Shown: positions 1 to 11,027 of the stretch, piece by piece
How the letters are laid out: every line of letters begins with the position of its first letter
Position numbering within the stretch: position 1 is the first letter of the stretch
Source: Imbricaverruca yamaguchii
Lineage: Eukaryota; Arthropoda; Thecostraca; Neoverrucidae
Assembly (NCBI GenBank): GCA_034440575.1
Contig: JAOTOL010001465.1
Location: 970,501-1,034,500 of the forward strand
DNA: 64,000 nucleotides
Direction: 5' to 3'
Made by a program: the position numbers and the translations under genes
Notes under the pieces: generated by a model
Seen by the model: only the letters and a program-made list of their open reading frames with translations
What the model was told of the DNA's origin: nothing
Databases searched by the model: none

Positions 1-1883
1 GTGGACACTCCGCCGACTCGGGCGACCTGGTCCTCCACCTGGGACCGTCTGTACAATTCCGGAACCTCTTCGTCGACCCCGGAGCCCCTCACATCGGCCC
101 AGAAGGGGCCCCCCACGATGTGGGGAAAGTGTTCCATCAGTACTTCCATTGGTTTCCATTGGGAATCCATTGGTTTCCACCGGCCTGGCAGCTCCTGAGC
201 CAATTTTGCTCGCTAGTTCGAATTCAAAAATCGAAATTCGCCACAGGGCGACGGTGTCAACGTGGATTTTTAATGTCCAGCGTTCTTTCCCCTCTCGTAT
301 GAGTTCCTTTGAGTGCTATGCAGAGGCACGTAGCACTTACCACCTTGTGCGCGCTCATGCCTTGGCTGATGGAGGGAGCTCAAGCTCAAGCCCAAGGTCC
401 AAGTGGTTTGTACTGATAGAAATATGCGGTGTAAACTGTCTCGATGTCTCGAAACCCAATGAGACTAACACCATCTATGGTATGACGCTACCCAGGTAGC
501 GTTATTGCGAAAATGTCTCGACTGTATGGCAGCTGCAATACGGCCCTGACAAGGCCCAGATATTTTCGGAGCGCATCCCTCCCCGCTTCGGGTGGATCGA
601 GAGGGCTACTTTTGATCGGGTTTGGGGAGCCAATTTCAATTTGACCTGTCCAAGCTCGAAAAGTACTATTCGGACTGGGACAGCTAACATTCGTTGAGTC
701 GCTGAAGAAATATTTGTCTCAGAGTTTTTTCACTTCAAGAAAATGCCACGGTGGTGAAAAAGTGTGCAAAAATCGATTTATTTGGAAGTGTAGCCCCCAG
801 ATCTGCCAGTGAGCCCCCCCTCCCCCAGATCTGCCAGTGACCCCACCCCCCCCCCCTCCCCCCAGATCTGCCAGTGATCCTCCCCACCCACGATCAACCA
901 ACGTCATGATTTCGGCACTAAAATCTGGAGGGCACACATAAATCTGGAGGTCCCCCTTGACCAATTCTTGGACCCGTCACCTCCCATAAATATGCTGACC
1001 GTAACACACGGTGGAGGAGCCGCGCTCTGACCGAATGGGGGCTTAGGTGCAAAACAATATCTTACCGATCACCAAATGGTGCGCTAAATGTGGGCCACAA
1101 GCGTTGGGTTAAACCATAAAATTCCAATCACGAGCCTAAAAAGTCTCGTCAGTAGGCCTCGAATATCGTGCTGGCAGCGAAATGAAGCTGTTGCATTATA
1201 TTCATTGCAAATGGAACATTTGAAAGTGGAGGGGTTTGAGGTACGGTCACTCAGAAATAATGGTGGTATGTTGCCCCCTTCCCTCCCCCGCCACAGGAAC
1301 CTCACGTTGTCACCAGTTATTTTAATCGAACCGAATTTAAATGACCCCTTTTAATTGAACATAGTGGTCAAAATACGCTGACTTTTCAAAGTGGTGTGTC
1401 GGGACCTTTCAAGTCCGTCCCACCCCCTAACGTAAATACTAGGTACGCCACTGATAAGCGGTGCCATGCATTCTAAAGGCAGCGAGGAAGCTGGAGGAGC
1501 GTTGGGAATGATACATAAGCAGCACGCAGCCTCCGAACGCACATTGTTTATGTAGCGTCCAAATACGACAGCTGTATGTGGCCTTGACAAATCCATCGCT
1601 CAGACCTGGGCCACCGGATAAAATGCACACCGTGACCCGGACGCCGCCCAGTGGCCCGTCTGGCGCCACCCGTGGGTGCCAGTCTGACCCCCGGCCCCTG
1701 CACGTACCGGCTCGAGGTGCAGCTGGGAAGATCGGCAGAGCAGGTGCGTCCGCCGTCGGCGCGGCTCGGACCGTGCGCACAGTGCTCCCCGTAACTGCGC
1801 GGTTGGACACGGCTGGCGGCTATCGCAGCAGCGGCCAGTCGACGGCGCGCGGGCGTACAAACGGGCCGCGCGCGGCACACGGC

Positions 1884-1921
1884 GTCACACGGACTGAAGT
1901 TCCAGCTTCAGTCCGTGTGAC
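1884..1921. repeat. Perfect 16-bp inverted repeat, 6-nt loop
   Basis: GTCACACGGACTGAAG (1884-1899) is followed by TTCCAG and then its exact reverse complement (1906-1921). It lies inside the roughly 190-bp stretch (about 1850-2040) that is absent from the right palindrome arm. Confidence 0.9.
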
Positions 1922-2152
1922 GTCGCGCGGCGGCAGCAGGCTGTCGGGAGCCACGCCGCCGCCGGCGCCGTCGGCCTGGTTCGGCGCGCATGCCGCGGTG
2001 TCCGGGGGGAGTGCCGCCTCCTGGCATCGGCCCTGCCGCCAGACTCCAACTGCAGTGGCGCACGAACGGCCGCAAATTTTGGGGTAAGCGCCACTTTGAA
2101 GTCGATCCTTTTCTTGCAATCTGCGTGCCGTCAACGCTAATTTATCCAGTGG

Positions 2153-2200
2153 TTGGCTATCCCTCCCCTCCCCTCCCCTCCCCTCCCCTCCCCGCCTTTC
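2153..2200. repeat. Short CTCCC array, variable between arms
   Basis: Run of CCCTC pentamers. The partner array in the other arm (about 18345-18451, as GGGGA) is roughly twice as long and interrupted, showing independent repeat expansion after duplication. Confidence 0.85.
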
Positions 2201-2390
2201 CTACGCCCATGTCACTCACGGCCTCCAAGTGGCGGGACTTCCCCGTCACTCGGCGGTCGGCCGCGTGAATCAGACGTAAACACGACAGGCGCAGGGAAAC
2301 AGCGACAGCCCGGGACAAGCACACGGCTGTATTAGGATGGAACGTAGATAGGTTAGGACCAAGAATATTTCATATAATACAGGTTAGGAC

Positions 2391-2398
2391 ATGGTCAT
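2391..2398 (+). repeat. Left 8-bp target-site duplication ATGGTCAT
   Basis: ATGGTCAT directly precedes the inserted element and is repeated at 5439-5446. The right palindrome arm has a single copy (ATGACCAT at 18129-18136), so this is a demonstrated target duplication. Confidence 0.95.
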
Positions 2399-2809
2399 TA
2401 GGGTGGAGTGATTTCCAAAATTTTTGGTGTTAAAGTCTTAAAACTTGTGTTTGGTTCTAAAAAGACGATCTGCAAAATTTTTAGGCCAATCTAAGGCCGG
2501 TAAGCCGCCGCGCCTCCGGGCTTTCTGAGGCCGAAATGACGTTTTTCTATCAACTTGCGGGATCAAGCCCGATTTCAGGAATTTAAATCATTAGATAGCA
2601 AATAAATATTTATTTCATTGCATTGCACAGTTTTTCATCCACCGCTGTGCTAATTTTCACTTCCCTAACTTGAAAATTGTGCCTGCCATGGCGCAGAGTT
2701 CCGGAAGGTGTGCCGCCCGCAGCGCCACCACTGCCCTCTATCGGCAGAAGTATGAACTGCGACCATTCACCGTTCATTCCGCAATATAAGTACCTTTCTT
2801 GGTCAACTG
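2399..2809 (+). repeat. Left terminal inverted repeat
   Basis: Aligns by eye with the reverse complement of 5020-5438 over its whole length. Shared blocks include TGTGTTTGGTTCT, GATCTGCAAA, AGCCGCCGCGCCTC, AACTTGCGGGAT, CTAACTTGAAAATTGTGCC and ACTGCCCTCTATCGG. Substitutions are frequent, implying an old family or relaxed constraint away from the tip. Confidence 0.88.
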
Positions 2810-3629
2810 GGGGGCAGGAAGGTAGCGGATTTGAGACAGTGCACAATGTGCTGACTTCTTATGCGCACAGCGCTATTTTATTACGATTTCAGCGACTTCT
2901 ATCGACAGCTATACACGATTGGAGCGTAGCCACAGCCGGCTTTGGCATATTGTGGCACGCCTTTCAGCCTCCAAGCTCACGATGTTTACCTGAAATACCC
3001 TGCTAGCATGTTTTCTTGGCTGCATGTGAATTGTTGCTGCAGATATTTGAATTTAATTAATTTACTTTGGCGGAAACACTGACAATCCCACACCTTACTG
3101 GGTGGGTACTCGGTCGCACGACTAACGCAGACCGCTCAAATTTAGCAGTACTGGCGATGATTTTATGCTCCGACCATCGATTGCCCACCAACTGTTGCAT
3201 TTGCTCACCATCACCACCATGGTCATGGGTAAAGAATTGCTTTGTAAGTTACCCCACCGGCGGCCAATGTATTGCGCGGCCATGGCCGGGGTGGCCGAGG
3301 CATATTCCACAACCATGACCATGGTTGGAACCGAAAATAAGGATCTATCAGATTTCGAGTATGAAAGTAAAAAAGGTTAAGGGAAGTTCATTCCGATTGA
3401 AGACGGCTCACTTTGCGTTGGGCCACCCCTGTGAACTGCCGAAGAACCAACTGCCACTTCAGATTCATGTATATAACTTCTACAGACTACAGTCAAACTT
3501 CGGACTGTTGACAACCATGCAGCGGGCGAAAGGCAAATCGCCACGAGCGTTGCCAAGGGCGTTGTATACCTTTGGGGGAAAGCAAGCGTCCATGTTAAAT
3601 CGTTTCAGTCGATTGTCCGGGGTGTCCTG

Positions 3630-4744
3630 GTGATTGTGAAGAAAGGAAAGGATCTAACAAAGACCCCAATAAAGAAACGCGCTGGCGCAAGCAAAACGAT
3701 TCCCCTCCATGAGCTTATTGACATCTGCGCGTGCAGTTGCCCTTCGAGAAATGCCTGCAGCTGCCCCAGCGAGAACAAGGTTCCATACCGCGAGTGGAAT
3801 TTCTTACAAGACCAGCGAGGTGAGAGGAAGCGAAGCATCGGCGGCATTGACATGAAGACCTCCAATGCATTGGGGAGGAGGCGAAGAGATCAGAACCGTC
3901 TGCGGCGTGATACGGCTTTCCTTCAGACGGACGCCAACGACTCGGATCCTGGTCCTTCGGGTCTGACCGAGCACAGCACGGGACACGAGCCCGAAAGCAT
4001 GGACGAGGGAAGCAATGGTGATGGTGCATATGACACAGGGAGTGTCCACGAATCAACACAGACTAGGGCTCCGTACAATATGATGCCTCTGGAGAATTTC
4101 GCTAAGGAGTGTGACCGGTACATCGAGGTCACTGATAGGATTGCAGCGGCCCTTGGCACGGCTGTCTTAAAGGACCTTGGCCTCGTCACTGAGAACGACA
4201 CGAGGCACGTCATCACACGAGATAAAGTGATAAGAGCCAGACAAAGGGCACAGGAGAAAGAAGAACGAAAGCTAAAGGAGGGCATAGGCGGTAAGGTGCA
4301 GTGCATGGGATTCGATGGGAGACAGGATATCACAAAGATACGAGAGAAAACAAATGAGCAAGACGTACGGCTTACGGGAAAAGAGAAGCATCTGGTATTT
4401 GTGAGCGAGCCAGGTGGAACCTACATAGCTTACAGAACACTGACATCAGAAAATAGTGCATCAATTGCTGGCAAGGCTTTAGAAGTCGTTCGGGAGTGCG
4501 ACTCGAAGAATCCTTGCAGGCAGTATTAGTAGATGGCACTGCCGTCAACATAGGCCGCGAAAACGGTGCACTCACGAGGATGGAGCGCCAGCTGGGCCGT
4601 AGCGTCCAGTGGCTCATGTGCCTTCTTCATGGCAACGTACTTCCGATGAGATATATGCCGCTTGTTTTTATAATAAAACAAGAATTGACTGAAATACTTC
4701 GCCACTATCCACCTGATCCTTACAAATTACATGACATACAATAA
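3630..4744 (+). pseudogene. Broken transposase-like ORF, N-terminal and central part
   Basis: The frame is open from before 3630 (no clear ATG; the first internal ATG is near 3852) to a stop at 4527-4529. It continues in another frame from about 4496 to 4744, so there is a one-base shift near 4502-4510. Recognisable blocks in order are a Cys-rich segment ending ACSCPSENKVP, then FLQDQRGERKRSIGGID, LVFVSEPGGTYIA, LQAVLVDGTAVNIG, and QWLMCLLHGNVLPMRY just before the end. From memory, these blocks characterise a large family of uncharacterised transposon-borne proteins in arthropods. The region after LPMRY is missing, so this is a truncated, frameshifted copy carried inside the TIR element. The matching C-terminal region appears separately at 6005-6620. 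The function is inferred from transposon context only. Confidence 0.65.
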
Positions 4745-5019
4745 TATACTGCGTCATCTGTATATCTATCTAGAATCATGGCAATTTGTGAGTCCGTAGT
4801 ACAATCCAAACACTTGCCATGCCATTTGCCCATTTAGACCCTGATAAATGTTTATCCAATTTCTTCCTTGTCCCAATGCCATTCTGTCCTGGGCGTTGAA
4901 TGGTATGGGACGGAAGTCCACCCCCGGCTGGCGGTGAATGTCACCAGCTATAGCTTGTCCCAGCGGGCCCTTGAAGGACTTGGGCCCACTGGTACCGTGG
5001 CTTCCATCCAACTCCATCT

Positions 5020-5438
5020 CAGTTGTCACAGAGAGGAACTAAAACTGGAAAAACGGTCAATGCCCACAGTTTACACTTCCACCGATAGAGGGCAGTGATG
5101 TCGCTGCGGTCGGTACACTTTACGAGACTCTGCGTAATGACGGGCACAATTTTCAAGTTAGAGAAGTGAAAATTGGCATAGCGGTCAATGAAAAACTGCA
5201 GAATCCAATGAAACAACTCTTTATTTTCTATCTAATTATTTGAATTCCTGAAATGGTGATTTATCCCGCAAGTTCGTTAGAAAAGGTCATTTCTGTCTCA
5301 GAAAGTCCTGAGGCGCGGCGGCTTCCCGGCCTCGGATTGTTTTATAACTTTGCAGATCATTTCTTGAGAACCAAACACATGGTTTTAGACTTTATCACCC
5401 AGCGTTTTTACAAAAACGCATAAAATCACTCCACCCTA
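5020..5438 (-). repeat. Right terminal inverted repeat
   Basis: Reverse-complement counterpart of 2399-2809, ending AAATCACTCCACCCTA immediately before the second target duplication. Confidence 0.88.
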
Positions 5439-5446
5439 ATGGTCAT
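5439..5446 (+). repeat. Right 8-bp target-site duplication ATGGTCAT
   Basis: Exact second copy of 2391-2398, bordering the right end of the hAT-like insertion. Confidence 0.95.
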
Positions 5447-5830
5447 GTAATACATAAGTGTATAATACGCATCAGTGTGTTATGCTAGTATGGAGATAGG
5501 GTAGGACAAAAGCGCACAATGCACAAATGTATGATGCACATGGGTCAAATTGGATGGTACGTAGACAGAATAGGGCATTGGCGTATATTGCGCCAGTGTA
5601 TGATGCGCATCAGTGTATTAGGGTAGTACTTGATAGAATAGGGTATGAGGGTATAATGGACGAGTGAATAATACACCTGAATGTATTCGGATCGCACGTA
5701 GACAGAATAGGACATGGACGTGTATTGCACCAGTGCATGATACGCATGAGTGTATTAGGGTAGTACTTGATAGGATAGGGCATGAGAGTATAATGCACGG
5801 GTGTATTATACACATGAGTGCATTAGGAAG
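5447..5830. repeat. Tandem repeat of roughly 130 bp
   Basis: Phrases such as GTGTATTAGGGTAGTACTTG, ATAATGCAC and GTAGACAGAATAGG recur at about 5460, 5560-5690 and 5700-5830. The matching region of the right arm (17880-18130) is shorter by about one unit, so copy number changed after the inverted duplication. Confidence 0.75.
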
Positions 5831-6004
5831 GCAATGGAACTTGAGTCTGCGCTACAAAGCGGTGCCCTTGTCCTCAATGCGCCCAGAAACCAACCACCAT
5901 GATCCGCCCTTACATTCAGATGTGTCTGGAGGTTCCTAGGGGGCACACGGGAGCATACTGAAGGGAAAAGTTTTGTCTCAAAGGAGTCCTCTTTCCTGGG
6001 AAGG

Positions 6005-6620
6005 ATGCGTTTTGGGCTGAAAAGCTGTGCAGCACCTGTGTCGCCTCTGGGTCATTCCGCAGTGGCTCCCAGGAACGATCTGTCGTATGCAAAGGAGATG
6101 ACGGAGCTGAGCGGTATACCGGAGTTCAAGGCTGTAGCGGAGGCTGTACTGTCGTCCAACAGAAGACACACAGCACACCTCGACGAGTCGCTCGTCATTC
6201 TGTCGTGTGACACGGACATCTCTGATGCTGAAAGAGAATTGATCGCCATGAAACTTGCGTCATTCACTCCCACAGTCAGTACCAATGGGGAAGCCTGCAC
6301 ATGTGCCGCTATCCAGGGTTAACGCACCGGAAGACCTGGTGGGTCAGAGGTCATGGTTGCTATTCAACCTCCTGGAGATCGATGCGGAGTGGATAGGCAC
6401 ACGTGGTGAGACATGGGAGCAAAGCGAAAGCTTCTGCAAGTTAACAAAATACGTCGACAGTCTGGCGGTCGTGAATGATGGAGCTGAAAGGGGTATAAAA
6501 CTCCTCCAGGAGTTGATTGATGGGACCACTTACGAGGGTGATCTACACGATTCGGCGCAAGTTGTGGAGTGGCACCGGCAGAGCTATGGACATAAGAAGT
6601 GCGACTATTTGCTCATGTAA
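6005..6620 (+). pseudogene. Relic of transposase-like C-terminal region (left arm)
   Basis: Two overlapping frames (6005-6322 and 6255-6620) read as one protein with a frameshift between about 6255 and 6290. The first contains LDESLVILS and SDAERELIAMKL. The second contains PMGKP, GQRSWLLFNLL, VVNDGAERGIKLLQELID and VVEWHRQSYG, and ends at 6618-6620. From memory, PRSWLLF- and VVNDxAERGxKL-type blocks mark the C-terminal half of the same family as the broken ORF at 3630-4744. The shift is shared with the copy in the other arm, so it predates the inverted duplication. No terminal repeats were found around it. It is a decayed fragment, not expected to be functional. Confidence 0.6.
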
Positions 6621-7844
6621 GTGAGGAGGAGACTCGAGGGTGGGCTTCGCCGAAACCTGCTATAATGATGGTGAGAACGGGTTATTGGGCCTTAGCGGCT
6701 GTGTTTAGCTAGATCACCACATATTGGTGCAGTGATGAAGTGTGCCATAAGCTGTTGTGTTCACATGAATAATAAATAAACCAACTCATTTCGTAAGAGA
6801 TAAATGTATGTATTTGGGGATAATATGGAACCACCAAGAAAATACTTGAGTCTCTCAGAACTTTGAGTACGCTAGAATACACAACACTTGTAGCACTATA
6901 AAAATCACAGAAAAAAACACGGTGCTTTCATCTCCATGAAATATACCAGCATGACATTGGTTGCAAAATTGGGTTATCTAGGTGACAAATTTGCACCTCT
7001 AATTGTAGAGTATTTTCAAATTGTGTTAAATGCTTATTCTTGACGTTATTTCGATGTCTAAGTGGTTCTGAATATAGAAAATGCCGTAATCCCTGTCCAG
7101 AACGTCGACTTTTGCCCGGGAGACTGCAACGGCAACGTCGCACATAACACCAAATCGGGCCAAAAAATAGCAAAAACTTCAAATCGTGAAAAAAACATAA
7201 TTACCGGTAGTTAATTCTGAAAACTTGTCAGAAAGCTTCACATTGACTAAGGTTCGGGATGGAGGGGTGACCTCGTGATTTTAAACACCCTCATGTAATC
7301 TGGGAGACCATAATGCGCAGCATGCTGGGAAGGTGAAGCACTGACGAGATGGGGACCGATTTCTCTCCATTTGCTATAGTCCCTTGGTGGGCTATAGAAA
7401 GTTCCTGTCGAACTATTGGGGGACATGTTCTGCCAATTTAAACCTCCCATGGAACATTTAGGACTACCCGGAGTAGGATTCCGGGCCCGTCACCGGCATG
7501 CGTGACGACATGCGGAAGTAAGGTGCCTGTGCAATTAGTACAAAGGTAAAAGGGAACGCTGGGCCTTTTCGAACCATAATACACGTGACCCCATGGCCAA
7601 ATCCTTCTGATACTGGGCCGCACCGTGGGCTGCATGAGCTATGCCGTTGCAATTGGAGACGGAATCCTCCGACTTGTCAAATACCTGTCGGCCGCCGGTC
7701 GACATGCCCGCGGGTATCCTGCCCAGCTGCCCAGCTGCCCAGCTGCTGAGGCAGCCAGCTTCGTCCCGTGGCCTGTTGGGGTCTCCGGTCGCCAGTTGAG
7801 GACCTCTGCCACGTTCACACCCCCTCCAGAGCGGGCTGACGTGG
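6621..7844. other. Non-coding inner part of left arm, nothing recognised
   Basis: AT-rich sequence to about 7250, then mixed composition. It is conserved between the arms (partner 15877-17088), but I see no domain, splice pattern or known repeat. Short frames here and in the partner have no supporting evidence. Confidence 0.6.
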
Positions 7845-8001
7845 CGCTCCTGTTGTCCGGTGTTAGGGTCTCCTGTCGACGACTGTGTGGGACCACTGAG
7901 CCGCCAGCCGTGCCGCCGGTATAATTCCCAGTTGGGTGTTGGTGCCGCCTCACGTGCAACAGTGCGTGCGGCTCAGGCGCCGGGACTATATATCGGGCCT
8001 T

Positions 8002-8184
8002 CTTTGTTTGCGTGTTTATTGGTTGGTTCACGACACACTATGCACATTCACGGCCAATGGCGCCGCCCACACTGTTTCGCCGGTGGGCCGCGGGACTGGG
8101 AACTGTCCCGAGTGGCGCTAGAGTCGAACCCGGGACCTTTGGTACCCGTAGCCCGACACCTTACCCACTCGGCCATCCCCGCCC
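8002..8184 (-). mobile_element. tRNA-derived SINE
   Basis: On the minus strand there is a tRNA-like head with A box TGGCCGAGTGG (8175-8165) and B box GGTTCGACTC (8130-8121). The spacing of 45 bp is normal for a pol III internal promoter. It is followed by an unrelated body ending GTGAACCAACCAATAAAC. A second body fragment at 31266-31321, also minus, shares the tail, so this is a dispersed SINE rather than a single tRNA gene. It lies in the palindrome loop just beyond the arm boundary. Confidence 0.75.
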
Positions 8185-10342
8185 CTATATGTCGGGCCTT
8201 GGGTCCTTATCACTGCCCACGAGTTGCCCCGGTGGGCCCATGGCACGACGTCAGTTCCGATCCCGTGCGACTTACGCACGCCCGAATGTGGCGCCATATA
8301 AATGGCCGCGCCCCATTCTAATGGAAATTAGAATGCCAAGAAAACTAGCCAAGAGATACATAGAAAGCCAAGAATACACTCCGTTAGAAAACGGGCGACG
8401 TGCCAAGGTCCGCATCTGCACGCTCCTCGGCACCTCTGTGCCTCGGCAATCCAGAATTCGACGATTCACGACGTGGAAATATTCGCCGCATTGATCGCAT
8501 GGATACTGCATGCAGATATTTGGTTCAATGTAGTACGGCAGGACGTACCGTTATCAAACAGTGGAAAAGCTCGCCACAATGTAAGTAGACGGCAAACATC
8601 ATAATTCCAAAGAGCATAACTCCATAATTGACAGCACGCAGTGTCCGTGGCAATTCGTGGGTAGGAACATCGTACGTATCCACGTCATTGAAAGCTGGAG
8701 TTTGTTCTTCAGTTTGTCTCGACATACGTGAGTCATTAGCAATTGCACATATTGCACCTAGCAAAAAAATATGTGTTTAGGAACCTACCATACTGATAGC
8801 GACCTACCAACTGACTGTTGGAGACAGCACTCCGCCTCCATGGATTAACGAGTTCTTTCTGGACTAGACAGCGTGTTTCTTGACTAACACGTCAGGTCTT
8901 CCCTGTCAGGAATGCGCACCATGCCATAACACAATAGTACAGGAATGCCATGGCACAACATATTTCTGGACTAGTATGTTGGGAATGACATGTCACAAGC
9001 ATACAGCTGTCATAAACTCGAGATGAACACCGCACAGCCAAGAGCTCCGACAGCGCCGAAGTCCGCGGCCTGTTCGACACAGGTGCCAGTGGATGGAACA
9101 CGGCGTCGAGCAGGATTGGCTAAACTCCCGGCATTCTGGGATCTTCGCACTAAGGCGACGCTACACGCAGTGAAGTTCCGAGGACGTTTGGTTTATCTTG
9201 GATTGCGGGTGGACTCGCAAAGCATAGGAAAATAGACACCAGCAATTCAACAACGAAAATTTACATGTTTTGATAATTGCGTTTCAGGAATCGACGGACA
9301 CACGAAAAGAGGCTACACTTTGCACCGTACGAATATTATGCAGCACGGCACATGGAGTCATTCACCCCATCAGCTGGGGCCGCGCGACGTCCTCTCGCGC
9401 GTTTTTCTTCGACAGTTTTTGAACATGCTCGGCAATTGGCATCGAACTTCCTGATTTTTCCTCACCAAACACCATGCAGTGTTATACACATCACGATGAA
9501 ATTTTACACACAACGTCACGAAATTATAGTCGATACTCTTCGCCACACATCCGCATTACAATCAGGGCCCAGTCTAAATGTGGATTTCGGGAGGCATTAG
9601 TCCTATTTGCATGTCTGCAGGATTCTTCAGAAAATCAGAGGGACGATTTGCTGAACATGTGCACTTGAAGAAGTCTAGCCCATGTGAGTACTGCTTTCCC
9701 GCCAACTAATTTACGGAACAGCCAAACTATCTCGTGATGAATCCTCTCGTACAATCATATCAATGTGGTGAATCAACCAATCATACTGTGAATCATATCA
9801 ATGCTTCATAATACAGCATATGAAGCACACAACGAGAGAGCCGCCACGTCTACTGTCTCCTTGACCCAAAGTCTGTAGTCACGCTGCCTTTCGTCCGACC
9901 GCGGTTCTTTTTCACGCGAGGCAGCGTGGTCAGATGATTCGGCGCTAGGCCGCCTCCACCTAAGTCGATCAGGTGACCGGTGTCGCCCATAGATGGCACT
10001 GCAGATGCCGCATGGGCGACAGCAGCGGAAGCTGTGAAGACTGGGGGCCCGTGCCGCGTTACGGTCCCGACTGTACTTCCCGGACACCGGGGACCAGACG
10101 ACCGGAGAGCAAACCCCGCTCACACGGCGCCTGTGAGCACCGATCATTGGTGAGAAAGCAGCAATCAGAGCCTCGATCAGAGCCTGAGGTCGGTACACGA
10201 CGAACGCCTCCAATGATCGGGGACGGCGTCGGTGAGCTGGACCGGGTTCCGTTGACTGGTGACGGCTGTGGCGCACTTAGGAAGCGGCGAGCATGTCAGA
10301 CGATGCCGAGTATTGACGAGGGGATCAGCAAATGGCAATTTG
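8185..10342. other. Palindrome loop, unique DNA without recognised gene
   Basis: No domain-bearing frame is visible. One perfect small hairpin is present at 8314-8335 (CATTCTAAT, GGAA, ATTAGAATG). The remainder is low in repeats until the minisatellite starts. Confidence 0.6.
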
Positions 10343-10968
10343 CCGAGCTGGTGTGAGTTGGACGGGGGAGCTGGTGTGAGTTGGACGGGGAGCTGGTGTG
10401 AGTTGGACGGGGAGCTGATGTGAGTTGGACGGGGGAGCTGGTGTGAGTTGGACGGAGGAGCTGGTGTGAGTTGGACGGGGGAGCTGGTGTGAGTTGGACG
10501 GGGGAGCTGGTGTGAGTTGGACGGGGGAGCTGGTGTGAGTTGGACGGGGGAGCTGGTGTGAGTTGGACGGAGGAGCTGGTGTGAGTTGGACGGAGGAGCT
10601 GATGTGAGTTGGACGGAGGAGCTGGTGTGAGTTGGACGGAGGAGCTGGTGTGAGTTGGACGGAGGAGCTGGTGTGAGTTGGACGGGGGAGCTGGTGTGAG
10701 TTGGACGGGGGAGCTGGTGTGAGTTGGACGGAGGAGCTGGTGTGAGTTGGACGGAGGAGCTGGTGTGAGTTGGACGGGGGAGCTGATGTGAGTTGGACGG
10801 GGGAGCTGGTGTGAGTTGGACGGGGGAGCTGGTGTGAGTTGGACGGAGGAGCTGGTGTGAGTTGGACGGGGGAGCTGGTGTGAGTTGGACGGAGGAGCTG
10901 GTGTGAGTTGGACGGAGGAGCTGGTGTGAGTTGGACGGAGGAGCTGGTGTGAGTTGAACGGAGGAGCG
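10343..10968. repeat. 23-bp minisatellite
   Basis: About 27 head-to-tail units with core GAGCTGGTGTGAGTTGGACG followed by GGG or GAG. Variants such as GAGCTGATGTGAG recur at intervals. It lies immediately before the 57-bp array in the palindrome loop. Confidence 0.95.
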
Positions 10969-11027
10969 AGGCCAATACAGTTGGCCAGAACGCCTAGTTG
11001 GTGTAGGCAACTGTGATTGTTTGGCTT

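Larger units (their letters stand above)
2399..5438 (+). mobile_element. hAT-like DNA transposon insertion with long TIRs
   Basis: A 3,040-bp element starts TAGGGTGGAGTGATTT and ends with the exact reverse complement of those 16 bases. It is flanked by perfect 8-bp duplications. An 8-bp duplication and a terminus fitting YARNG are features known for the hAT superfamily, so that assignment is preferred; other groups with 8-bp duplications, such as P-like elements, are not excluded. The terminal inverted repeats are unusually long, about 410 bp each, and visibly diverged from each other. Inside is a broken transposase-like frame (3630-4744). The element probably no longer codes for a complete enzyme. 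It entered the left arm after the inverted duplication formed, or was lost precisely from the right arm. Confidence 0.9.
1..7844 (+). repeat. Left arm of a giant inverted duplication
   Basis: Read as reverse complement, this stretch matches 15877-20443 base for base over long runs. Base 1 pairs with 20443, so the arm continues left of the window. Differences are scattered substitutions, copy-number changes in short repeats, a stretch near 1850-2040 absent from the right arm, and a 3-kb transposon (2399-5438) present only here. The inner edge is sharp at 7841-7844 (GTGG), after which the two sides are unrelated. Apart from the transposon and the frameshifted relic at 6005-6620 I recognise no gene in this arm. 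The short open frames elsewhere in it lack domains and splice structure. Confidence 0.95.

Noticed and set aside
149..499. Frame conserved in both palindrome arms (partner about 19945-20400)
   Set aside because: Conservation between recent duplicates is expected without coding function. No domain, start context or splice pattern was found.
7438..7652. Pair of 62-65-codon minus-strand frames, also at 16052-16266
   Set aside because: Present in both arms only because of the duplication; two overlapping frames and no recognisable family.
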